Assembly: GCA_001766825.1 (NCBI GenBank)
Contig: LYOR01000002.1
Span: forward strand, 193,924 to 257,923
Source of the DNA: Candidatus Syntropharchaeum butanivorans
Lineage (GTDB): Archaea; Halobacteriota; Syntropharchaeia; Syntropharchaeales; Syntropharchaeaceae
Reading direction: 5' to 3'
Length of the DNA: 64,000 nucleotides
Below the pieces are notes generated by a model. It ran no database searches. It saw nothing but the letters and a program-made list of their open reading frames with translations, and was not told the origin of the DNA. Positions 34,999 through 41,835 of the stretch are shown piece after piece. How positions within the stretch are numbered: the stretch's first letter is position 1; the number at the start of each line of letters is the position of its first letter. The translations under genes and the position numbers were made by a program.

Positions 34999-35526
34999 TC
35001 ATTTTTTAGCCCTTCTCCTGATCACCCACCTGCATGAGACATCCTCTTCTGTATCATCAACGAGAATCTCACCTTCCAGCTCATCATCAAATATCCGTGA
35101 GAACAGTGTGAGAACAACATTACCAACATGCTGACACGTCAGCGGCGTGCCATCTCGCTCCATTGCCCTTCTAATATGGCAGTTATGAATCGTGAGAACA
35201 GCTCTATCATTATCTATCTCTGTAAGCCTGCAATCAAGACACAGAAGCCGCATTGAGTGTTTAAATCCTCGAACCGCACCATAAATTCCGTCTTCAATCC
35301 CAAATACACTTTTGAGCTTTTTCGCTTCATAGGGAAAGTACATCTCCCATGCTCGTCTATCGAGTTCAAGCGCAACTTCATATCCAAGCTTTTCCTTGGC
35401 TGCAATGAACCAGAACCCATCCATCGCCATGAATAGCCTCGATGCAAGCCTCACAAAAGCCACAAGATCCTCCTTAGGGTATCTCATAAGCTCATCCTTA
35501 TCTTCCATCCAATCACCCAAGGACAT
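34999..35526 (-). CDS. DUF6125-like protein
   Basis: A 175-residue protein resembling the DUF6125 group: MDGFWFIAAKEKLGYEVALEL near residue 35-55 followed by a helical part, then a beta region with NCHIRRAM and TCQHVGN. The Trp-rich helix and the scattered cysteines (LLCLDCR, NCH, TCQH and a late C) suggest small-ligand or metal binding, as in V4R-type folds. The function is unknown. It overlaps the upstream Vms1-type gene by 14 nt, so the two are translated together. A Met at residue 7 is an alternative start that would remove most of the overlap. Confidence 0.62.
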   Translation of the reverse strand: MSLGDWMEDKDELMRYPKEDLVAFVRLASRLFMAMDGFWFIAAKEKLGYEVALELDRRAWEMYFPYEAKKLKSVFGIEDGIYGAVRGFKHSMRLLCLDCRLTEIDNDRAVLTIHNCHIRRAMERDGTPLTCQHVGNVVLTLFSRIFDDELEGEILVDDTEEDVSCRWVIRRRAKK

Positions 35527-36505
35527 ACCATCTCAGTGACCACACCTTGGCCCTTATCTCATCTATGGTACCTTTATCCTTTCCTATTCTTGCATCTATC
35601 CCACGCACAAGCTGCGGTAGATCGTGATACGCTTCCAGAACATCTCTAATCAGGTTGTACTCACCGCCTGCAATTATTATCTCTGTACTGTCCCTCCATC
35701 GTTCGATGATCTCAGCAAGCGTCTCAGCGACTTTGGATATGTGATTTCTAATATCCTCTTCCCTCAGACGTGAAAAGCGCTTCTGGCTCCACCCACCCTT
35801 TGTATGCTTCTCCTTGACACTGCTTCTTACAATCGTATCCTCGAGAAAGCCATCCCTGTTTGATACGCCGATGAAGGTCTCACCTGCATGGGAGAGGAGA
35901 ATACAGATGGTTCTGTCTTTCAGGATCAACCTCTCAAGCGGATCGGTATCAAACGTGGTATCAACACGCCATCCCGAGGTATCGAGTGGGAAGGGTGGCA
36001 CTGCAACCAGTGTATTCATAAAAATACGACCTACATCATGGAATACCACAATCCCGGTATCTGATTCAATCCTTGATAGTAGATGCTCAAGGTCCTCGCC
36101 AAGTACCGGCATCTCACCTGATCTTTCAAGATCTGCAACCCTCTCCCCGGATCCCAGGTAGATCGTTAAAAGATCCCGCCTTTTAGACCTTACCGATCCG
36201 ATCTTTGATAAGAGCTCGAGTGAGGTGGTATCTCTTAGCGTTACCACATCTTTAAATGAGGCATGCTCTGATTGCTTTTCTTTAAGTCTTTTAAGCTCAT
36301 TCTCAAGTGTCAGAACTCTTTTCTCTGCATTTTTAAGTAATACCTCAACCTCCTGAAGTTCACTTTTTGCCTTTCTTCCACGTTCTCTCTCCTTTGCAAG
36401 CTCTCTCTTGAGTGCTTCACGCTCTGATTCAAGTGTTTCTATCCTTCTTTTAAGCTCTTCAATCCTCTCCTCAAGCTCCCTCTTCTTCGAAGATCTCCCA
36501 AACAT
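35513..36505 (-). CDS. Vms1/ANKZF1-type (VLRF1) peptidyl-tRNA hydrolase-like protein with coiled coil
   Basis: A 330-residue protein. Residues 5-85 form a long charged coiled coil. The rest is an eRF1-like domain in which a GGWSQKRFSR motif (residues 237-246) sits in the loop corresponding to the catalytic GGQ-type loop of Vms1/ANKZF1 release factors. Those enzymes free nascent chains from tRNA on stalled 60S or 50S subunits, so a ribosome-rescue role is inferred. The ATG at 36505 has GGAGG 4 nt upstream. It overlaps a DUF6125-like gene downstream and is divergent from the RHH-PurM fusion. Confidence 0.75.
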   Translation of the reverse strand: MFGRSSKKRELEERIEELKRRIETLESEREALKRELAKERERGRKAKSELQEVEVLLKNAEKRVLTLENELKRLKEKQSEHASFKDVVTLRDTTSLELLSKIGSVRSKRRDLLTIYLGSGERVADLERSGEMPVLGEDLEHLLSRIESDTGIVVFHDVGRIFMNTLVAVPPFPLDTSGWRVDTTFDTDPLERLILKDRTICILLSHAGETFIGVSNRDGFLEDTIVRSSVKEKHTKGGWSQKRFSRLREEDIRNHISKVAETLAEIIERWRDSTEIIIAGGEYNLIRDVLEAYHDLPQLVRGIDARIGKDKGTIDEIRAKVWSLRWYVLG

Positions 36506-36555
36506 CTTCCTCCATGAGAAATCACGTTAACCCATCCTATCCCTTTATCCAGCAG

Positions 36556-36562
36556 ATATATA
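36556..36562 (+). promoter_or_regulatory. TATA box of the RHH-PurM gene
   Basis: ATATATA centred at 36559, about 28 nt before the ATG at 36587; consistent with a leaderless transcript. Confidence 0.55.
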
Positions 36563-36586
36563 AGTATTTCAACTTTACTTGAGCCT

Positions 36587-37498
36587 ATGGAGCCAATCAA
36601 TGTGAGACTTCCCCGGAAAGTGATCGAGCGTGTTGATGATATTGCGAGCAAGAACGGACTTACCAGGTCGGAAGTTCTTAGACAGGCCTTAACTATCTAC
36701 CTATCACTCCTTGAGAACGTCGGGGATTTCTCAGGAATCAGAGGACTTAAAATAAAGCCTGCTGAGATCGGTGCAACCCGCAGAAAGGGTCTTCTTCTCT
36801 TACATCTTAAAAATCGACAGGTGATCGCGCTTGGAGCTACATCCTGCGGTGGAATAGGCGAAAAACCGGGGGATGTTCTTAAGATAGATGGAAGAACACT
36901 TGGGAGGATAATGGCAAGAACTGCACTAATAAAGGTCATCGTCGTGGGTGCAACCCCGATAGCACTTGTATGTAACCTCAGCGTCGAGTTTGACCCGAGT
37001 GGGATTGAAATCTTTGGTGGGATCAGAGATGAGGCCCGTAAGATCGGAGTGATTGAGATCCTTGAGGGACATACCGAGGAGAACTTCAAGACGAGAGAGA
37101 CCGGGCTTGGGATTGTTGTCGTTGGGATCGTTGAGGAGGATCGTCTCAAGATAGGGAGGATCAGACCGGGTGACATTGTACTTGCGGTTGGAAAACCCCA
37201 TGTTGGACGGGAGGTTCTTGAGAAGGGGATCATTGGGCTTGAGACAGCACTGAGACTATCAAGGTATGAGAGTGTCCACGAACTTCTGCCTGTTGGAAGC
37301 GGTGGCATCAGAGGGGCTATTGGAGAACTTGAGAGGCTATATGGCCTGAGGGTTGAGGTGAGAGAAGGGCTTAAGGTCGATGTTAGGAGGTCGTGTGGAC
37401 CCTCGAGCGTGCTTCTTGCGATGGTTTCTGAAGAGGAGGTAGACCGTGTTGTGCGTGGGATAGAGGAGGACGTCGAGGTGATAGGGCGGGTACTGTAG
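36587..37498 (+). CDS. Ribbon-helix-helix regulator fused to an AIR-synthase (PurM)-like domain
   Basis: A 303-residue fusion. Residues 1-42 are a CopG/MetJ-type ribbon-helix-helix (NVRLPRKVIERVDDIAS, then SEVLRQALTIYLS). Residues 95-300 read like the PurM/selenophosphate-synthetase ATP-binding fold. This part includes GGIRDEARKIG near 145, a GHTEENF segment, GIVVVGIVEEDR, and RIRPGDIVLAVGKP near 195. The C-terminal part has GSGGIRGAIGELERLYG. It may be a nucleotide-responsive repressor or a DNA-tethered enzyme. I know of related archaeal proteins but not their function. It probably has a leaderless start at 36587 and precedes csl4 by 54 nt. Confidence 0.7.
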   Translation: MEPINVRLPRKVIERVDDIASKNGLTRSEVLRQALTIYLSLLENVGDFSGIRGLKIKPAEIGATRRKGLLLLHLKNRQVIALGATSCGGIGEKPGDVLKIDGRTLGRIMARTALIKVIVVGATPIALVCNLSVEFDPSGIEIFGGIRDEARKIGVIEILEGHTEENFKTRETGLGIVVVGIVEEDRLKIGRIRPGDIVLAVGKPHVGREVLEKGIIGLETALRLSRYESVHELLPVGSGGIRGAIGELERLYGLRVEVREGLKVDVRRSCGPSSVLLAMVSEEEVDRVVRGIEEDVEVIGRVL

Positions 37499-37552
37499 AG
37501 GAAACCTTTATTTAAATTGGGGGAGGAAGATGTGAGTGTAGGTGTTGTAGGA

Positions 37553-38161
37553 ATGGCAGAGGAGAGTGAATTTGAAGGGGATAAAGAGGATAATCAAAGA
37601 CGTGGGACCAGGACCGTCTTACCCGGGGATCTTATAGGCATATCAGAGGAATACACCACCGGGGAAGGGGCCTATGATGAGAAAGGGAATATCTATGCGA
37701 CAGTGGTTGGAACAGTTGTCGAGGATCGTAAAAGGCGGGTGATTGGCGTAAAACCACTTGGTACTGCCCCAACGGTAATTAAGAGAGGTGATGTAGTATA
37801 CGGGACCGTCTCTGCGGTGAAGAACTCTATCGTGCTTGTTGATCTTGCATTCATCGAAGGGCAGGAGAAGCGGGGGATCCCAGGTGAAACCCAGGCTGCG
37901 ATTCACATATCAAACGTGAAGAAATCATACGTCTCGGAGTTGAAGAACGAGTTTGGATACTACGATATCGTGAAAGGACGTGTGATCGACCCTGTGACAC
38001 TGAGGCTTGATACAACAGACCCGAGGCACGGTGTTATCAAGGCGTTCTGTCCAAAGTGCAAGGTGGGAATGCGCCGTAAGAACAGGGTGCTTGAATGCCC
38101 GCAGTGTAAGCGGATTGAGAGCCGCAAGATATCTACCGAGTATGGAAAGGGTCTTTTATGA
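37553..38161 (+). CDS. csl4: Exosome RNA-binding subunit Csl4
   Basis: Cap subunit of the archaeal RNA exosome. The 202-residue protein has the N-terminal exosome-type beta domain (VLPGDLIGISEEY), an S1 RNA-binding domain (RGDVVYGTVSAVKNSIVLVDL) and a C-terminal zinc ribbon (CPKC and CPQC). An upstream TTG at 37517 is in frame, but the TATA-like TTTATTTAAA (37507-37516) predicts transcription start near 37538. The ATG at 37553 with AGGTG upstream therefore fits better. It overlaps rpoL as ATGA, a linkage common in euryarchaea. Confidence 0.92.
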   Translation: MAEESEFEGDKEDNQRRGTRTVLPGDLIGISEEYTTGEGAYDEKGNIYATVVGTVVEDRKRRVIGVKPLGTAPTVIKRGDVVYGTVSAVKNSIVLVDLAFIEGQEKRGIPGETQAAIHISNVKKSYVSELKNEFGYYDIVKGRVIDPVTLRLDTTDPRHGVIKAFCPKCKVGMRRKNRVLECPQCKRIESRKISTEYGKGLL

Positions 38162-38445
38162 AGAACATAGAGCTGAAAGTGCTTGAAGAGCGTGAGAACG
38201 AGCTTGAGATTGAGGTTATCGGGGAGGGACACACAATGATGAACCTGCTCAAGTCCTCCCTGCTCGATGATCCAGATGTCCTTGTTGCGACATATGATAT
38301 CAAGTTCCCGACGATAAGCAACCCGATACTCTATATAAGGACGAGGGAGGGGCGTAACCCTTACGACGCCATAAAAGATGCGGTGGACCGGATTATTACA
38401 AGGTTTGATGAACTCTCAGACGCGATCACTGGCGTTCTCATCTGA
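38158..38445 (+). CDS. rpoL: DNA-directed RNA polymerase subunit L (Rpb11-like)
   Basis: Partner of subunit D in the assembly platform of archaeal RNA polymerase. The 95-residue protein has the family core: LEIEVIGEGHTMMNLLKSSLLDD, then ATYDIKFPTISNPILYI, and a C-terminal helix with DAVDRIITRFDEL. Length is normal. It starts inside the csl4 stop (ATGA) and its 3' end overlaps the convergent unknown gene by 30 nt. Confidence 0.95.
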   Translation: MKNIELKVLEERENELEIEVIGEGHTMMNLLKSSLLDDPDVLVATYDIKFPTISNPILYIRTREGRNPYDAIKDAVDRIITRFDELSDAITGVLI

Positions 38446-38928
38446 AGAAAGTGTAAACTGGAAGAGGCAGTGATCTCCACCCTCACAGATTTTTTTCACA
38501 ATCTTTACCTTGACACAGGGGTTTATCGCGTGGACAAGCCCCTGCACGTAGTATATGCAGAGCGACTCCCTGTAGAGCGTGAGTATATACTCAAAAGGGC
38601 AAGCGTCAAGTTTTAGTGTCATACGCCCCCCCTCCTCTTTAAAGTTTGAGTCAATCCCGAAGATGATACAAAGCGCTTCTATAACCGATACTGCAGAGTG
38701 AAGATCCGCTCTCTCTATATTGAGGCTCTCTGCAATCTTTGAACCATCCTCCTCTCCCTTCTCCTCATAAGCAGCAGATAATACATCAAGCCCATTTTCT
38801 CCAAAGGCTTCGACTATCTTTGCTGTTATCAATGAGACCATCCCATCCCCCTTCTCTTGCCTCCACTTCATCCGTTTGGCAAGCCCAATAGACCTCCATT
38901 CCCGTGCAAATCGCCTGGATCTCTCCAT
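38416..38928 (-). CDS. Cysteine-rich protein of unknown function
   Basis: A 170-residue protein I do not recognise with certainty. After a basic N-terminus (MERSRRFAREWR) comes a helical half (VSLITAKIVEAFGENGLDVL). The second half is beta-rich and cysteine-bearing: LDACPFEY, ESLCIYYVQG, INPCVKV and KKICEGGDHC. The arrangement loosely resembles the DUF6125-like protein at 34999 and other V4R-like folds, though the identity would need a profile search. It lies 29 nt downstream of a small membrane protein on the same strand, in an apparent Lrp-led operon. Confidence 0.55.
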   Translation of the reverse strand: MERSRRFAREWRSIGLAKRMKWRQEKGDGMVSLITAKIVEAFGENGLDVLSAAYEEKGEEDGSKIAESLNIERADLHSAVSVIEALCIIFGIDSNFKEEGGRMTLKLDACPFEYILTLYRESLCIYYVQGLVHAINPCVKVKIVKKICEGGDHCLFQFTLSSDENASDRV

Positions 38929-38957
38929 CTATTATCTCTCCATGTGTCTCAAAAGAG

Positions 38958-39251
38958 CTACGCCCTCAGTGCAGAGTAGAGTATCACAAGGATCCCGAAT
39001 ACCTGCGTATACTGTGAGATCGTTATGGCCTTGATCATCTCTATCTCCCCCGATGCAAGTAGATACGCAAGTGATGGGATATTGCCAGCGATTATCAGGA
39101 TGAAAAGCCCCAGTGCAAGGATTAAGAGGTTCTTATCCTCTGTCTGCTTGTAAGCATCATAGATAAAGATCACGAGTGCCCCGCCTATGAGAAAAATCGC
39201 CGCTGTTAAAAGTCCGTTCATCTGCTCAAGCATATCAAGCATTCTGATCAC
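38958..39251 (-). CDS. Small membrane protein with three hydrophobic helices
   Basis: A 97-residue protein, not recognised. Three transmembrane segments are obvious: LTAAIFLIGGALVIFIY, LLILALGLFILIIAG and YTQVFGILVILYSALRA. The start is GTG at 39251 overlapping the Lrp stop as GTGA, with an ATG at 39242 as alternative. Translation coupling to the regulator suggests the regulator controls it. No catalytic motif is visible. Confidence 0.6.
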   Translation of the reverse strand: MIRMLDMLEQMNGLLTAAIFLIGGALVIFIYDAYKQTEDKNLLILALGLFILIIAGNIPSLAYLLASGEIEMIKAITISQYTQVFGILVILYSALRA

Positions 39252-39691
39252 CCTCCATGTTCTCTTATCAGATTGAAGTTGGTCGTCCTCTCTTTGTGGC
39301 GACGGGTCGTGAGTATACTTCTCACCTCAACCACACCATCGATCTGTGAGATCGGGTTTATGATCTCGTTCTTAAGTGTATGAATATCGGTGGTTCTGAC
39401 TTTGAGGAAGAGATCATAGGGCTCGAGCGTCTCATAGATCTCAAGCACATCCTGTCTCTCCTTCAGCTCAGCTACCACCTCTTCAGGATCTCTGTCCTCG
39501 ATTGCAAGTCCAATGAACGCTGTAATGCCTCCTGTAAGCTCGGTGTTTGTTATAATCGTGAACTGTTCGATGATACCGCATCTCTCAAGCTGGTTCATAC
39601 GCTTGTGGATCGTTGAGACCGAGCAGTTAAGTTCCTTTGCAAGCTCGCTCATGCTGACCCTTGCATTGACTGCAAGTCTCTCAAGGATCAT
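39248..39691 (-). CDS. Lrp/AsnC-family transcriptional regulator
   Basis: A DNA-binding regulator with an N-terminal helix-turn-helix (ARVSMSELAKELNCSVSTIH, residues 10-29) and a C-terminal RAM/ligand-binding domain (residues 60-130) ending VRSILTTRRHKERT. The first helix is shortened compared with the family. In-frame codons upstream of the ATG read LLIDDTAR, matching the missing start of Lrp proteins. Translation may therefore begin at a rare CTG at 39721, which has GGGGGAG 6 nt before it. It leads an operon with a membrane protein and a Cys-rich protein. Confidence 0.85.
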   Translation of the reverse strand: MILERLAVNARVSMSELAKELNCSVSTIHKRMNQLERCGIIEQFTIITNTELTGGITAFIGLAIEDRDPEEVVAELKERQDVLEIYETLEPYDLFLKVRTTDIHTLKNEIINPISQIDGVVEVRSILTTRRHKERTTNFNLIREHGG

Positions 39692-39785
39692 TCTTGCGGT
39701 ATCATCTATCAGGAGTGCCAGAGCAATCTCCCCCCATCATTGAGTCCTGCATAAACCCCTCGTTCTCTTAGTTATTTTTTACAGA

Positions 39786-39795
39786 TTATATATAA
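39786..39795 (-). promoter_or_regulatory. TATA box of the Lrp operon
   Basis: Minus-strand TTTATATATAA region centred near 39791, predicting a transcript start near 39764, upstream of the possible CTG start at 39721. Confidence 0.45.
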
Positions 39796-39877
39796 AAATC
39801 TTTCGCAAAATCAGGGTTTCAGGAGAAGATTTTCACCAAAAATACACATTCCAGCAATGACACTGACGATGGAATAC

Positions 39878-40462
39878 AGTGAACTTTGATTTACCCCCTC
39901 CTCACACCGGTCAAAACCTAAACCAGACCCCATCATGAATAATAAGTGCCACTGAGACGGGATCCCCTCCTCAATCCCCCTCTCTCACCCTGTTTTTTCC
40001 TTTCTGATCCGGAATCTGACGATAGCTTACGCTAAGTAGTCTCCCGGTGCCTGATCGTACGAAGATGATATAGATCAAAGGCAAACGCAAACGCGGTGAA
40101 TATCATCTTCACGCCAACCCTTGCAGGGGGGTTGTGACCCTGAGATGACCTGCACTGAAGACGGTCTTCATCACGGCAAAAGCCCGCTCGATCCGGGCTC
40201 TCTTCTTATTTATCCGCCTGTTTCTAAGCTCACCTGAACCCGGAGGGTGCCCGCGGGTTCCCCGTTTCATCGTAGGCTTTTCCAAAAGCCCACACGGCAA
40301 AATGTCCTGCCTTCGGCAGGACTAGTCCTACCGCAGGTAGGACGCAGGGGTAGAGGGGATGCAATCCCCCTTATGAGGCGGATGCGCCTCATGCAGGAGG
40401 ATTTTTGATTTGCCTGTTAATTTGGTGAGGTCTGGGAGTGGGTGGGTTTTTCAAAGTTCTCT
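39878..40462. mobile_element. Internally deleted IS5-like element (copy A)
   Basis: A 585-bp derivative of the full element at 52186-53400, in the same orientation. The ends are AGTGAACTTTGA (39878) and TCAAAGTTCTCT (to 40462), imperfect inverse copies. It keeps the transposase C-terminus (KKRARIERAFAVMKT on the minus strand) but has lost the N-terminus and a 290-bp catalytic segment. The latter loss is joined at a CATCGT shared by both sides. It abuts xseA and supplies two bases of its stop codon. The rest of 39740-39877 is spacer carrying the Lrp promoter. Confidence 0.85.
40304..40392. repeat. Cluster of four short perfect palindromes in IS copy A
   Basis: Four different hairpins lie end to end: GTCCTGCC/GGCAGGAC (40304-40322, loop TTC), GTCCTACC/GGTAGGAC (40325-40343, loop GCA), GGGGAT/ATCCCC (40355-40369, loop GCA) and ATGAGGCG/CGCCTCAT (40373-40392, loop GATG). 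They occupy the junction where the transposase coding sequence was lost. Confidence 0.85.
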
Positions 40463-41810
40463 ATCGATCATTTACCTCCGACAATCTCCTTGTATCCCTG
40501 AGAAAGCTGCCGGGTATCTCGTCCTTCTTTCTCTCCTTGACCTCACAGATGAGCCTCCCATCTGCAAATCTTACCTCGACCTCCTCCTCAGGTGAGACCT
40601 CGGCACACCGCTTGAGGATATTACGATCAGGAAGGCTATAGGTCAGCGTATAACCCCTGCTCAGGACTGAAAGTGGGCTTAAGGCATCTATCTTCTCCAT
40701 AAGTCCTATTAAGATCTTTTTATTAATCTTTATCCGGTGTTCGAGCGAACGTGTAATCGTCCGAATGAGATCATCTATACGCTGACGCCGCTGGTTTATC
40801 TGATCCATCGGGCTTCTTGATACAACCATACTTCTTGCATGTTCAAGACGCCTGCGCTGTTCTTTCACGATCTGTATTATTCTTGATCTGATCCGCATCT
40901 CCAGTGACTCGATCGTCTGGATTACCTCCATCCGATCAGGCACCGCAATCTCTGCTGCGGCAGATGGGGTTGCAGCCCGCTTGTCTGCGACAAAATCTGC
41001 TATTGTGAAGTCTGTCTCATGTCCAACCGCGGAGATTACAGGTATTTTAGACTCAAAAATCGCTCTCGCCACGATCTCCTCGTTAAACGCCCAAAGATCC
41101 TCGATTGATCCTCCTCCTCTCCCGAGAATGATGATATCAAGGTTCCCATCCTCGTTCATCATCCGGATTGCATCAGCAATCTCCTCTGCAGCTCCATCCC
41201 CCTGGACCCTCACAGGTGCAACGAGTATCTCAAGCCCCCTCCACCTGCGCGAGAGAATCTTTATCATGTCCCTTATCGCGGCACCTGAGGGGGAGGTTAT
41301 AATCCCGATCTTCGATGGGAATGCCGGCAGAGGCTTCTTGAACCGGTCATCAAACAACCCTTCCCTTTTCAGTTTTTCTTTAAGCTGTTGAAAGGAGAGA
41401 TACAATGCTCCAATCCCATCTGGCTCCACTTCTTCTACATAAAGCTGATAAGACCCATTTATCTCATAGACCCCAACTCTACCAAGCGCAAGAACCCCCA
41501 TCCCCTCCTCCATACGGAACTTCAGACGGGATGCGTTACCACGGAAGAGCACGCATCTTATGCTGCTTTTTTCATCCTTCAATGTGAAGTATATATGTCC
41601 CGAGGAGTGATACCTGAGATTGGATATCTCCCCTCTAACCCAGACCCTCTGGAGTGTTGGATCCCCATCTATGAGTCTTTTAATGAGTGATGTGACCTCC
41701 TCTACCGTGAGTACGGGTATACCAAACCTCTGGTTTGGCCAATCTTTATCCTCCTCAGGCCTGCAGAAGTCGAAAAGTGTCGGCATCCTCATCTTTATTC
41801 GCTCTCTCAT
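40461..41810 (-). CDS. xseA: Exodeoxyribonuclease VII large subunit
   Basis: Large subunit of a single-strand-specific DNA exonuclease. The 449-residue protein has an N-terminal OB fold (WVRGEISNLRYHSSGHIYFTLKD, about 58-80), then the catalytic region (GIITSPSGAAIRDM near 165, GRGGGSIEDLWAFNEE near 232, SAVGHETDFTIADFVAD near 260). A long coiled coil and a C-terminal LSRGYTL segment follow. This is a bacterial-type enzyme found in some archaea; no xseB small subunit is visible. The stop TAG is completed by the terminus of IS copy A, so the natural C-terminus may have been trimmed. Confidence 0.93.
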   Translation of the reverse strand: MRERIKMRMPTLFDFCRPEEDKDWPNQRFGIPVLTVEEVTSLIKRLIDGDPTLQRVWVRGEISNLRYHSSGHIYFTLKDEKSSIRCVLFRGNASRLKFRMEEGMGVLALGRVGVYEINGSYQLYVEEVEPDGIGALYLSFQQLKEKLKREGLFDDRFKKPLPAFPSKIGIITSPSGAAIRDMIKILSRRWRGLEILVAPVRVQGDGAAEEIADAIRMMNEDGNLDIIILGRGGGSIEDLWAFNEEIVARAIFESKIPVISAVGHETDFTIADFVADKRAATPSAAAEIAVPDRMEVIQTIESLEMRIRSRIIQIVKEQRRRLEHARSMVVSRSPMDQINQRRQRIDDLIRTITRSLEHRIKINKKILIGLMEKIDALSPLSVLSRGYTLTYSLPDRNILKRCAEVSPEEEVEVRFADGRLICEVKERKKDEIPGSFLRDTRRLSEVNDR

Positions 41811-41835
41811 CGGTTAAACTACACTCCTATCCTTT

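Noticed and set aside
40109..40300. 63-codon frame in IS copy A as a gene
   Set aside because: It is a leftover of the transposase C-terminus created by the internal deletion, without its own start signals.
40304..40392. Possible CRISPR-like array
   Set aside because: The units differ from each other, are each internally palindromic, and have no unique spacers of constant length.
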